A DNA stretch of 64,000 nt from CAWIJJ01 sp963836405. Its GTDB lineage: Bacteria; Acidobacteriota; Terriglobia; Bryobacterales; Bryobacteraceae. The notes below the pieces were generated by a model. The model was not told the DNA's origin and did no database searches. It saw only the letters and a program-made list of their open reading frames with translations. The translations under genes and the position numbers were made by a program. Where the stretch lies: assembly GCA_963836405.1 (NCBI GenBank), contig CAWIJL010000006.1, positions 186,001 through 250,000 of the forward strand. Reading direction: 5' to 3'. Shown piece after piece: positions 8,256 to 16,454 of this stretch (positions are counted from its first letter, which is position 1; every line of letters starts with the position of its first letter).

Positions 8256-8876
8256 ATGGGACAATCAGTCCTGGTCCCCATGGTGGTCGAACAGACTTCC
8301 CGTGGCGAACGCGCGTACGACATTTATTCCCGGCTGCTCAAAGAGAACATCATCTTCCTGGGAACGCCGATTGACGATCAGGTGGCTAATCTGGTCATCG
8401 CCCAATTGTTGTTCCTGGAGGCGGAAGATCCTGAAAAAGACATCTCGATCTACGTAAACTCGCCGGGCGGTTCCATCACCGCCGGTCTGGCGATTCTGGA
8501 CACCATGGCCTTCATCCGGCCGGATATTGTCACTATTTGTGTCGGCCAGGCGGCCTCGATGGCGGCGGTGCTGCTTGCTAAGGGTACGAAGGGAAAACGG
8601 TTCAGCCTGCCGAATTCCCGCATCATGATCCACCAGCCGTCTATGCAGGGGCTCGCCGGGCAAGCGGCGGATATCGACATCTACGCCCGCGAGATTCTCC
8701 GTATGCGGGAGATTTTGAACAAGATGCTGGCCGAAGCCACGGGCCAGCCGGTGGAGCGGGTAGCCAAAGACGTGGATCGCGACTACATCATGGAGCCCGA
8801 TGGGGCCGTGGAGTACGGAATGATCGACCGCGTGATTTCCAGCCGTGATTTGGCTCCGGTAGCGGTTAAGGGTTAG
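8256..8876 (+). CDS. clpP: ATP-dependent Clp protease proteolytic subunit
   Basis: 206 residues, usual length. The serine-protease triad is intact: S101 in GQAASMAA, H126 in MIHQP and D176 in VDRDYIM. IYVNSPGGSITAGLAI forms the oxyanion-region loop. ClpP assembles as a 14-mer and degrades proteins fed by ClpX or ClpA/C; neither ATPase nor trigger factor is adjacent here. A good ribosome-binding site (CCGGAGG, 8243-8252 region) precedes the ATG. It follows an Rrf2 regulator rather than tig or clpX, which is an unusual neighbourhood. Confidence 0.96.
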   Translation: MGQSVLVPMVVEQTSRGERAYDIYSRLLKENIIFLGTPIDDQVANLVIAQLLFLEAEDPEKDISIYVNSPGGSITAGLAILDTMAFIRPDIVTICVGQAASMAAVLLAKGTKGKRFSLPNSRIMIHQPSMQGLAGQAADIDIYAREILRMREILNKMLAEATGQPVERVAKDVDRDYIMEPDGAVEYGMIDRVISSRDLAPVAVKG

Positions 8877-8877
8877 A

Positions 8878-8910
8878 CTGCTGGTTTCCGCCGGGAGGCC
8901 GGACCAGCAG
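8878..8910 (+). promoter_or_regulatory. RNA hairpin holding the GH95 ribosome-binding site in its loop
   Basis: CTGCTGGT (8878-8885) and ACCAGCAG (8903-8910) pair perfectly over 8 bp, and CCG/CGG inside extends the stem. The loop contains GGGAGG (8893-8898), the only ribosome-binding site before the GH95 ATG at 8911. The hairpin begins just after the clpP stop. With no T run it is not a classic terminator; it more likely tunes translation of the downstream gene. Confidence 0.5.
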
Positions 8911-11280
8911 ATGAAATCTCCCTTCCTTCATCGTGCCGTAACTTGCCTGTTCAGGGGCGTACGTCTGTCGTGCGCCCTTTTTCTCCTTTCCTCCTGCTCC
9001 CTGAGCGCTGAGTTATGGTATCGGGCGCCCGCCAAAATGTGGGTGGAAGCGCTCCCGGTCGGCAATGGCAAACTCGGCGGCATGGTGTTCGGAGGCACCG
9101 TCCGCGAGCGCATCCAATTCAATGAGAGCACCGTCTGGACCGGTGAGCCGCACGACTACGCGCATCCGGGAGCCTATCGCTATCTAGGGAAAATCCGAGA
9201 ACTGCTTTGGGCGGGCCGTCAGAAGGAGGCCGAGGACCTGGCGATGGCGGAATTCATGAGCGTTCCGCTGCGCCAAAAAGCTTACCAGTCGTTCGGCGAC
9301 CTGATCCTCACCTTTCCGGACATCTCCGAGAGCGAGGTGACCGGCTACCGGCGCTCTCTGGACCTCGACACCGCGGTTGCCAGCGTCGAGTACACTCACG
9401 CCGGCGTCACCTACCGCCGCGAAGTATTCGCCTCCTACCCCGCCAACGTGCTGGTAGTCCGGCTTACGGCAAGCCGTCCAGGCAGTATCAGTCTCGAAAC
9501 CTCGCTCCGGTCCGGCCACGAAGAGGGAAGCACGACCATTGAGTCGTCGGGCGACCTGACCCTGTCGGGCCGGGTGAAAGATTCAGCCATTCGCTTCGAA
9601 GCCCGGCTGCTGGTTCAGGCAAGCGGCGGCCAGCGCGAGGCCCGTGAGGGAAAGATCGCGATCCGCCACGCCGACTCCGCCACGTTGATCCTGGCCGGAG
9701 CTACCAATTTCAGGAACTACCAGGACGTTTCCGCCGATCCCTCGGCGCGCAATGGCGCAACCCTGACCGCAGTGCGGTCCGTTTCGTTCGACAGGATGAA
9801 GGCGCGCCATATCGCCGATTACCAGGTCCTGTTCCGCCGTGTGTCCCTCGATTTAGGAAGTACTCCCGCCGCAGCGCTGCCCACCGACGAGCGCATTGCC
9901 CGCTTCGATACGGAAGGGGATCCGGCGCTGGTAGCGCTGTTGTTCCAGTACGGCCGGTATCTTCTGATCGCTTCCAGCCGGCCCGGTGGGCAGCCGGCGA
10001 ACCTCCAGGGGATCTGGAACGAATCGAACGCGCCGGCCTGGGACAGCAAATACACCGACAACATCAACACCGAAATGAACTACTGGCCGGCGGACGTAAC
10101 CAACTTGCCAGAATGCCAGTTGCCGCTTTTCGACGCATTGCGCGATCTGGCGAAATCGGGCGCGATCACCGCGCGGGAGCAATACAACGCCGGAGGGTGG
10201 GTTCTGCACCACAATTTCGATTTGTGGCGCGGCACGGCTCCGATCAATGCCTCCAACCACGGCATCTGGGAAACGGGAGGCGCCTGGCTCTCCACGCATC
10301 TTTGGGAGCAATACCTGTTCACTGGGGATCGCGCTTTCCTGAAAGACACCGCCTATCCGCTGATGAAGGGCGCCGCGCAGTTTTTCGTCGATGCGCTCGT
10401 CGAAGATCCGAAGACCGGCAAGCTGGTCACCGGCCCCAGCAATTCGCCGGAGCAGGGCGGGTTGGTGATGGGGCCCACGATGGACCGCCAGATCGTGAGG
10501 GCGCTGTTCGGAGATGTTATTGCCGCCTCGAACCTGCTGGGTGTAGACTCTGCATTTCGCGACCGGCTGTCGGCGATGCGGGCGCGTATCGCACCCAACC
10601 AGATCGGCAAGCACGGGCAATTGCAGGAGTGGCTCGAGGATAAAGACGACCCGGCCAATCAGCACCGGCATGTCTCCCACCTGTGGGGCGTCTATCCGGG
10701 TTACGAAATCACCCCCTACGGCACGCCGGAGCTGTTCCGGGCGGCGCGGCAGTCGCTGATTTATCGCGGCGATGCCGCCACTGGCTGGTCCATGGGCTGG
10801 AAGATTAATCTTTGGGCGCGGTTTCTCGACGGCGATCATGCCTACCTGATTCTCAAAAACCTGATTCAACCCGCCTCCGACAAACCGTCGCGAGCCGGCC
10901 TCTATGCGAACCTTTTCGACGCCCATCCGCCGTTCCAGATCGATGGGAATTTCGGGGCCGCGGCGGGAATCGCCGAGATGCTGCTGCAAAGCCAGGACCC
11001 GTACGGCAAGCCGGGGGAACTGACGAAGGTGCAAACGGGTGAGGCGGCGTTCGTGCACCTGCTTCCGGCTCTGCCTTCGGCGCTGCCGGATGGTCAGGTT
11101 CGCGGATTGCTGGCGCGCGGCGGACTCGAAGTTTCGATCGAGTGGAAGACGGGCAAACTGGTGCGGGCCACCCTCCGCGCCCGTCAGTCAAAGCCGGTGA
11201 AGGTGCGCTATGCGGGACGCGAGGTCGAATTGCAGGCGCAGTCCGGCCGCGAAATCGTTCTCGGTCCCGATCTGCGGTAG
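8911..11280 (+). CDS. Glycoside hydrolase family 95, alpha-L-fucosidase-like
   Basis: 789 residues, usual GH95 length. The N-terminus ends in LFLLSSC, a possible lipobox (C29), so it may be a lipoprotein. N-terminal beta domain with NESTVWTGEPHDY, then an alpha/alpha barrel. Catalytic positions known from the bifidobacterial enzyme have counterparts: the Asn pair N386/N390 in NTEMNYWP, general acid E573 in QEWLED, and D678 in QIDGNFGA. GH95 enzymes remove alpha-1,2-linked L-fucose or L-galactose by inversion. With GH16 and the rhamnose genes nearby it suggests use of plant or microbial wall glycans. The leader holds an RNA hairpin (8878-8910). Confidence 0.9.
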   Translation: MKSPFLHRAVTCLFRGVRLSCALFLLSSCSLSAELWYRAPAKMWVEALPVGNGKLGGMVFGGTVRERIQFNESTVWTGEPHDYAHPGAYRYLGKIRELLWAGRQKEAEDLAMAEFMSVPLRQKAYQSFGDLILTFPDISESEVTGYRRSLDLDTAVASVEYTHAGVTYRREVFASYPANVLVVRLTASRPGSISLETSLRSGHEEGSTTIESSGDLTLSGRVKDSAIRFEARLLVQASGGQREAREGKIAIRHADSATLILAGATNFRNYQDVSADPSARNGATLTAVRSVSFDRMKARHIADYQVLFRRVSLDLGSTPAAALPTDERIARFDTEGDPALVALLFQYGRYLLIASSRPGGQPANLQGIWNESNAPAWDSKYTDNINTEMNYWPADVTNLPECQLPLFDALRDLAKSGAITAREQYNAGGWVLHHNFDLWRGTAPINASNHGIWETGGAWLSTHLWEQYLFTGDRAFLKDTAYPLMKGAAQFFVDALVEDPKTGKLVTGPSNSPEQGGLVMGPTMDRQIVRALFGDVIAASNLLGVDSAFRDRLSAMRARIAPNQIGKHGQLQEWLEDKDDPANQHRHVSHLWGVYPGYEITPYGTPELFRAARQSLIYRGDAATGWSMGWKINLWARFLDGDHAYLILKNLIQPASDKPSRAGLYANLFDAHPPFQIDGNFGAAAGIAEMLLQSQDPYGKPGELTKVQTGEAAFVHLLPALPSALPDGQVRGLLARGGLEVSIEWKTGKLVRATLRARQSKPVKVRYAGREVELQAQSGREIVLGPDLR

Positions 11281-11399
11281 ATGACGCACGCGCGGCGTGT
11301 GCCGCATCGCCCCAAAGTGTCGCCCGTGCGCGGCAAAACATTTCCTGCCGGCTGAACAGGTGGCATATGAACTGCTCCTTCCTCCACGGAAGGACTTTG

Positions 11400-11960
11400 A
11401 TGATGAGAACCGAATACCTGATCAGTCTGATTGCGATTTCAATCGTTGCGGCAATCGCTGTCTGGGTCTTCCTCCAGAAGCGGCGGAGCACGCATCTTCG
11501 CGGTCGCTTTGGCTCGGAATACGACCGTGCGGTGCACGAGCACGGCGACCGTTCCAAGGCTGAGAGGGCTCTGGAGCAGCGCGCGGAACGGACCGAAAAG
11601 TACCACATCCGTCCGCTCAACCCGGAAGAACAGCACCGTTTTAGCGAGGATTGGCGCAAGGCCCAGGCGCGTTTCGTGGATGACCCGCTTCTGGCGATTG
11701 GTGAGGCCGACCACCTGGTGTGCGACGTGATGCGGACGCGGGGCTATCCGATGTCCGATTTCGACCACCGGGCCGAGGACCTCTCGGTCGATCATCCGCA
11801 TGTAGTTCGTAATTATCGGAACGCGCACCGGATCGCGTCCCATGCCGAAGATGGCCGCGCCAGTACCGAAGATCTGCGGCAGGCCATGGTTTACTATCGC
11901 GAGCTGTTCGATGAACTGCTTGAAACCCATCCGGCCGGAATGCCGGAAAGAAGGAGCTAA
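11400..11960 (+). CDS. Membrane-anchored conserved protein of unknown function, paralogue of the next gene
   Basis: About 186 residues; two adjacent ATGs (11400, 11403) follow GGAAGGA at 11388-11394. One membrane helix (EYLISLIAISIVAAIAVWVF, about 5-24) is followed by a charged linker and a soluble domain with RFVDDPLLAIGEADHLV, then RGYP, SVDHPHVV, NYRNAHRIA and STEDLRQAMVYYRELFDELLE. I have a general memory of this domain as a hypothetical family in Actinobacteria and Acidobacteria but know no function. The next gene repeats FVDDP...ADELV...STEDLRQA without the membrane helix. The pair is an operon with 2 bp between genes. Confidence 0.8.
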   Translation: MMRTEYLISLIAISIVAAIAVWVFLQKRRSTHLRGRFGSEYDRAVHEHGDRSKAERALEQRAERTEKYHIRPLNPEEQHRFSEDWRKAQARFVDDPLLAIGEADHLVCDVMRTRGYPMSDFDHRAEDLSVDHPHVVRNYRNAHRIASHAEDGRASTEDLRQAMVYYRELFDELLETHPAGMPERRS

Positions 11961-11962
11961 TA

Positions 11963-12367
11963 ATGCCTCATACAGAATCCGAACAATTGACTACGGCCGA
12001 CCTGGCCAACATTGCGAATCCGAAGGAGCGCCGCGAGATGGATACTCCGCAGAATCCTGGAAATGGAGCTGAAATGCGCCGGTCCGAAGAGCAGTATTCC
12101 GGACCTCTGCTTCCTCAGGACTCTTCCGACGACATGCGCTCCCGGTGGGAAGATATTCAGACCGGGTTCGTGGACGACCCTCGCGTGGCGGTCCAACACG
12201 CGGACGAACTGGTTGCCAACGCGATCAAGAAGCTGGCCGAGTCCTTCGCCGAGGAACGCGGCCGCCTGGAACAGCAGTGGTCGCGGGGCAATGACGTTTC
12301 GACCGAAGACCTGCGGCAGGCGTTACGCCGCTACCGAGCCTTCTTTCAGAGACTGCTCTCGCTCTGA
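11963..12367 (+). CDS. Soluble conserved protein of unknown function, partner of the membrane-anchored paralogue
   Basis: 134 residues with ribosome-binding site GAAGGAG before the ATG. The first 55 residues are polar and probably disordered. The second half has RWEDIQTGFVDDPRVAVQHADELV, a charged helix, then STEDLRQALRRYRAFFQRLL. FVDDP, ADxLV and STEDLRQAxxxYRxxFxxLL are shared with the preceding protein, so the two arose from one ancestral domain and may form a membrane/soluble complex. Its 3' end overlaps the convergent DinB gene by 22 bp. No function is known to me. Confidence 0.8.
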   Translation: MPHTESEQLTTADLANIANPKERREMDTPQNPGNGAEMRRSEEQYSGPLLPQDSSDDMRSRWEDIQTGFVDDPRVAVQHADELVANAIKKLAESFAEERGRLEQQWSRGNDVSTEDLRQALRRYRAFFQRLLSL

Positions 12368-12915
12368 TTCGCGGCGGCGATGGCGCGCTCTGCCTGCCAG
12401 ATGTGCCGGCGCTCGTGCGCCCCCGTTAGCCGGAAACTCGACCAGACCGAGTACTTCACTTTCCGATTGAATGGTGAGGCCAAACGGATGCGGTCGAGCG
12501 CGAGCCCCTCGGATTCGGATATCGCGGACAGAATCTGTTGCTGGCAGTCGAGAAAGTCGGGCAGAACCGAGGCGGGGTTTTGGATGGGAACCGGCGCGAA
12601 GTTTGGCGGCGTTGGGAACCGCATTCTTGGCGGCGGCTCGAGCATCCAGATCAAAACCTTGCCCATGAAGTCGGTCTTGAACGGTTTGCCCGTGTCCGCG
12701 ACGCCATTGCGGCGCGCTTCGTCACAGAGGCGTTTCCACTCGGGCAGGAACGCGCGGGCGCTGATGTTCAGGTGCTCCAGGCATTCGGCCGCGGACCAGG
12801 ATTCGGCCGACGGACGCCGGAGCAGTCGTTCAGGTCCCGCCTGAGCCACCAGTCGCTCCGCCCGCCGGCCGATCTCCTCGATTTCGGCCGCAACCGCGGC
12901 AAGCTGCGCCTTCAT
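12346..12915 (-). CDS. DinB-like metal-dependent four-helix protein
   Basis: 189 residues from ATG 12915. The frame is open further upstream but that part is the wrong frame of the phosphate transporter. It has the DinB_2 pattern: SWSAAECLEHLNISARAFLP near residue 45-65 with a metal-ligand His, and AHERRHIWQAERAI near the C-terminus with the second and third His spaced H-x3-H. DinB-superfamily members include thiol S-transferases; most are uncharacterised. It follows pit by 5 bp and is the last gene of the DUF47-pit-dinB operon. Confidence 0.8.
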   Translation of the reverse strand: MKAQLAAVAAEIEEIGRRAERLVAQAGPERLLRRPSAESWSAAECLEHLNISARAFLPEWKRLCDEARRNGVADTGKPFKTDFMGKVLIWMLEPPPRMRFPTPPNFAPVPIQNPASVLPDFLDCQQQILSAISESEGLALDRIRLASPFNRKVKYSVWSSFRLTGAHERRHIWQAERAIAAANQSESSL

Positions 12916-12920
12916 TTCGG

Positions 12921-13955
12921 CTATCGTGCTCCGGTAACGATGTGCAGCGTCCAATAACAAAGCCACGCGATGATTGCGGAGGCAGGGATGGTGAGCACCC
13001 AGGCCCAAACGATGTTGGTGGCCACACCCCACCGCACGGCCTTCAGGCGATTGATGCTGCCGACGCCGGCAATCGCTCCGGCGATGGCATGCGTTGTCGA
13101 AACGGGAAGTCCCCAGTGGGTGGCGAGCAAAACCGCTCCGGCCGCTCCGGTTTCCGCGCAGAATCCGCTGCGCGGTTTCAGCCGGGTCAGCCGCGCCCCC
13201 ATGGTCTTCACGATGCGCCACCCGCCGCTGAGAGTGCCGAGCGCAATGGCCGCGTGGGCGGCGAGGATGACCCAGATGTGAACTTCGAAATTTTTCTGAT
13301 ACCCGGCAGTCACGAGCACACCCGTGATCAGCCCCATGGTCTTTTGCGCATCGTTCGCACCGTGGGAAAGGCTGAACGCTGCCGCCGAAAGGAGCTGGAA
13401 CTTTCGGAAATAGACGTCCATTCTTGAAGGGCTGGAGTTGCGGAATAGCCAGTAGACGGCGACCATCAGGACGTATGCCGACACCATCCCGATGAGCGGG
13501 GCCAGAACAATGAATTCCAGAGTGATGGGCCATTTTCCATCCGCTCCGACATTCAACGCATCGAAACTGTGGCTGAATCCGCGGACCATGCCGACATGTG
13601 CGATGGCCGCACCGGCATAGCCGCCGATCAGTGCGTGGGAGGAACTGGTGGGAAGACCGAGCCACCAGGTGATCAAATCCCAGACAATCGCACCGGCCAG
13701 TCCGGCCATGATGACGTACTCGGTAACCAGACCTAATTCGACGAATCCGGTGCCCACCGACCTGGCTACCGCGGTCCCAAACAGAAACGCGGCAACGAAA
13801 TTGAAGAAAGCGGCCCAGATTACAGCCTGAAACGGCGTGAGGACACGCGTGGCGACGATGGTGGCGATGGAGTTCGCAGCATCGTGGAACCCGTTGATGT
13901 AGTCAAACAGCAGAGCTACGGAGATGATCAGCGAGACCAGCGCCAGTTCCGACAT
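12921..13955 (-). CDS. pit: Inorganic phosphate transporter, PiT family
   Basis: 344 residues, about ten membrane segments. The two inverted PiT signatures are present: GFHDAANSIATIVATRVLTP near the N-terminus (about 22-41) and SLSHGANDAQKTMGLITG (about 197-214), both central to phosphate binding, plus GLPTSSSHALIGG and GLPVSTTHAIAG. PiT carriers move metal phosphate with H+ or Na+ across the inner membrane. Three bases separate it from the upstream DUF47 gene, a widespread pairing in which the PhoU-like protein is thought to control the carrier. Confidence 0.95.
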   Translation of the reverse strand: MSELALVSLIISVALLFDYINGFHDAANSIATIVATRVLTPFQAVIWAAFFNFVAAFLFGTAVARSVGTGFVELGLVTEYVIMAGLAGAIVWDLITWWLGLPTSSSHALIGGYAGAAIAHVGMVRGFSHSFDALNVGADGKWPITLEFIVLAPLIGMVSAYVLMVAVYWLFRNSSPSRMDVYFRKFQLLSAAAFSLSHGANDAQKTMGLITGVLVTAGYQKNFEVHIWVILAAHAAIALGTLSGGWRIVKTMGARLTRLKPRSGFCAETGAAGAVLLATHWGLPVSTTHAIAGAIAGVGSINRLKAVRWGVATNIVWAWVLTIPASAIIAWLCYWTLHIVTGAR

Positions 13956-13958
13956 TGC

Positions 13959-14573
13959 CTAGCTGTTCTTGACTACGACGTTTTGCAGAACGTCCGCAAC
14001 GTCCTCGCAGCTGTCGATGGTGGCCTCGAAGAAGTCGTAAACTTCCTTGAGCTTGATCAGCCGGATCGGATCCGATTCGTTCTCGAAAAGGTCCACAACC
14101 GCGGAACGCCCGACCCCGTCCGCTTCGTTTTCGAGGCGGTTGATCTCGATGCAATGCACCATCGTGGGTCCGCCCTTCTCCAATGCGGACATGGCGGACT
14201 CCAGAGAGGCGGCGCACTTGGCCACGAGTTCGGCCAGAACGACCATCTTTGGGGGAACGGGATCGATCTTGTAGGACACCAGACGATGGGAGGTATCCTC
14301 GATTCCGTCCATGACGTCGTCCAGCGCGGAAGAGATGTTGTGAATATCTTCCGGGTCGATGGGCGTGATGAAGGTTTGATTCAGGCGGGTGAAGATCTCG
14401 TGAATGACTTCGTCACCACGATGCTCGAGATCGGAAATTTGCTTGGATGCTCCGTTCAGCCTTGAATTTCCCGAGCGCACTCCGTCCAGCAGCAGTCTGG
14501 ATGCCTCAGAGATGATCTCCACCTGTTTTTGGAACAGGTGGTAAAACTTCTCCTCGCGTGGAAGCAGTCTCAT
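13959..14573 (-). CDS. DUF47 family PhoU-like protein, partner of the phosphate carrier
   Basis: 204 residues, mostly long helices, starting MRLLPREEKFYHLFQKQVE, the DUF47 beginning. HRGDEVIHEIFTRLNQTFITPIDPEDI (about 51-77) is the family's most conserved segment, with metal-binding acidic residues. NRLENEADGVGR repeats the E-x3-D pattern in the second half. DUF47 proteins are PhoU-like and are almost always encoded next to pit. First gene of the operon, with a promoter at 14601-14629. Confidence 0.93.
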   Translation of the reverse strand: MRLLPREEKFYHLFQKQVEIISEASRLLLDGVRSGNSRLNGASKQISDLEHRGDEVIHEIFTRLNQTFITPIDPEDIHNISSALDDVMDGIEDTSHRLVSYKIDPVPPKMVVLAELVAKCAASLESAMSALEKGGPTMVHCIEINRLENEADGVGRSAVVDLFENESDPIRLIKLKEVYDFFEATIDSCEDVADVLQNVVVKNS

Positions 14574-14600
14574 ATTGAAGAGCGGTTAACAGAGAACTTT

Positions 14601-14629
14601 AGAGTAATCGGTTTCCCTCGGGGGGTCAA
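14601..14629 (-). promoter_or_regulatory. Promoter of the DUF47-pit-dinB operon
   Basis: On the minus strand TTGACC (14629-14624) and TACTCT (14606-14601) are 17 bp apart, followed by about 27 nt to the DUF47 ATG. I do not see a clear Pho box. Confidence 0.55.
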
Positions 14630-14651
14630 ACTCCGATGCGTCAAGTTTCGG

Positions 14652-15437
14652 TTAAGAATCAGTTACAATCGGCAGCAATTCGTTTTCCTCCGCGGCCGCG
14701 CCATCCACGTTGAGCAACCTTGGGTCCAGAAGCCTGGACGGATCCACATTTCCCATGGCGGAGAGAATATTCTCCTTGAGATGGGGGAACTCGGTTTCGA
14801 GGCCCGCAAACAGGTCGCGGAGAGCCCGGCGCACCGTTCCGGTTTTTTGCGAACACCCGCAGGGAACCACCGGGACGCCCAAGGCCGCGGCATACGCCGT
14901 CGTGATGTCCTCGGTGACGAAGACCAGGGGGCGGATCAGCCGGAAATCGCGCTTGCGGGAGGTGGTGACGGGCGGAAGTGCGCTGAGCTTGCCGGTGAAC
15001 ATCGTATTTCGCAGCAGAGCTTCGCAGAAGTCGTCGGCGGTGTGGCCGAAGGCGATGACGTTCGCGCCCAACGAATGGACGATTTCGTAAACGGCGCGGC
15101 GCCGGTAGCGGCTGCACAGGTCGCAGCCGTGCCCCGGCTGTTCTTCAAGCAGCCGGAACGAGGGTTCGTCCCGGAAATAGGTCCATTCGACGCCGCGCTG
15201 GCGGAGGTATTCCCCGAGCGGTTCGATGGGCCGCAGAAACTTGCCTTGCTCCACGGTGAAAGCGCACACCGAAAAATCGATCGGGGCGCGTTTCTCGAGC
15301 AGTAGCAGGGCTTCGAGCAGCGTTGCCGAGTCCTTGCCCCCGGACAGGGCCACGGCCACACGGTCGCCGTCCCGAATCATTTGAAACCGGTGAATGGCTT
15401 CCCCTACCTTGCGCAACAGCGTTTTTTCAAGATCCAC
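14652..15437 (-). CDS. TtcA-like tRNA 2-thiocytidine synthetase
   Basis: 261 residues. The PP-loop ATP pyrophosphatase motif SGGKDS is at 32-37. Iron-sulfur ligands match TtcA: C105 and C108 in GCDLCSRYRR, and C193 in VPCGCSQKTG. GHTADDFCEALLRNTMFTGKL (about 131-151) is the typical TtcA segment. TtcA adenylates C32 of some tRNAs and inserts sulfur through a [4Fe-4S] cluster. At 261 residues it is shorter than the E. coli enzyme (about 311), mainly at the ends. It lies behind the DUF47 promoter region in the same direction but is probably its own transcription unit. Confidence 0.87.
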   Translation of the reverse strand: MDLEKTLLRKVGEAIHRFQMIRDGDRVAVALSGGKDSATLLEALLLLEKRAPIDFSVCAFTVEQGKFLRPIEPLGEYLRQRGVEWTYFRDEPSFRLLEEQPGHGCDLCSRYRRRAVYEIVHSLGANVIAFGHTADDFCEALLRNTMFTGKLSALPPVTTSRKRDFRLIRPLVFVTEDITTAYAAALGVPVVPCGCSQKTGTVRRALRDLFAGLETEFPHLKENILSAMGNVDPSRLLDPRLLNVDGAAAEENELLPIVTDS

Positions 15438-15520
15438 TGTTATCGATTATAAGGGGAGTTCCGCTGGGGCCTGGCAGCTTGCGCGCGGAGGTCGGATGCG
15501 ATACTTGTCAGTGGGACCTT

Positions 15521-16453
15521 ATGCGCGGCATCTTGATTCTGGCAGTTTTCTGCATCCCCCTTGCGGCGGACGTGACCATCACCATGAAGACGGATTTCAA
15601 GACGTCTGTGCCGCTGCCTCCGCAGGTGAACGGTCAGATGCGGGCGCAGCTTCCCGGCAACATAGTCATGCGGGTGAAGGGCACCAGGTGCTACACCGAA
15701 TCGGGGAACATGATCTATATCGGCGATTCGGGGAAGAAAGAGGTCATTCTTCTCGACCCCGCCGCCAAGCGCTATGCGCAGGCGCCGGTGGACCAGTATC
15801 TACAGTCGGTGCAGGAGGCGATGCAGAAATTGCCGGCCAATGCGTCGGCGCCTGCGGTCCACGTGGAGGGTGGGACAAGACTGACGGGCCGCACCGCGAG
15901 TATCCAGGGAATTCTCGCCGAGGAGCGGGAACTGGTGATGACGATGGATCCGCCTGCCGGCGTCCCGCCGACGGGGGGGCCATTCATCCGCATGGTGCTG
16001 CAGATCTGGAGCGCCCGGCCGGAGGAAGAGGCTCGCGTACCGGCGGTGCGCGAGATGGCGGCCTATAGCCAGTGGGCAGTGGGTGAACTGAATCCGGCGG
16101 AATTCCTCTCGAAATCTATGGCCCAGATGCCTGGTTTGGGTGAGAGCTTGGGAAAACTCCTCGGCGAACTCGGCGGCAAGGGGTCGATGGTGATGCGGGT
16201 TCACGGCGACATCTTTATGCCGGCCCTGGCCGCCATGCTCAAGAATCTGCCCCCGGGAGCGAGCCCGATCGGCGGAAACATCTCCCCGGATACGCCGGTC
16301 ATGGAGATGAACCAGGAAGTATCGGAGATCTCGACGGCGCCGCTGCCGGACTCGAGTTTCGCCATTCCCCCGGACTACCGGAAAACCGAATTGGCCGAGA
16401 TTCTCAAGGATGTGATCGGCCGCACGCCGGCGCCGCCGCGCCCGCAGCAGTAG
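15521..16453 (+). CDS. Secreted protein of unknown function, DUF4412-like
   Basis: 310 residues from ATG 15521; the frame is open upstream but that part has no coding character. MRGILILAVFCIPLAAD is a signal peptide. The mature part starts VTITMKTDFKTSV, then an unusual run in which a substance is read out (NMIYIGDSGKKEVILLDPAAKRYAQ), resembling the DUF4412 style of periplasmic beta-rich protein. A glycine/leucine-rich middle (MPGLGESLGKLLGELGGKGS) precedes a proline-rich end. It lies 1 bp before rsmB, so the two may be cotranscribed. Function unknown. Confidence 0.75.
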   Translation: MRGILILAVFCIPLAADVTITMKTDFKTSVPLPPQVNGQMRAQLPGNIVMRVKGTRCYTESGNMIYIGDSGKKEVILLDPAAKRYAQAPVDQYLQSVQEAMQKLPANASAPAVHVEGGTRLTGRTASIQGILAEERELVMTMDPPAGVPPTGGPFIRMVLQIWSARPEEEARVPAVREMAAYSQWAVGELNPAEFLSKSMAQMPGLGESLGKLLGELGGKGSMVMRVHGDIFMPALAAMLKNLPPGASPIGGNISPDTPVMEMNQEVSEISTAPLPDSSFAIPPDYRKTELAEILKDVIGRTPAPPRPQQ

Positions 16454-16454
16454 C

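Noticed and set aside
12916..13665. Upstream extension of the DinB frame
   Set aside because: This is the wrong frame of the phosphate transporter; the DinB family begins at ATG 12915.
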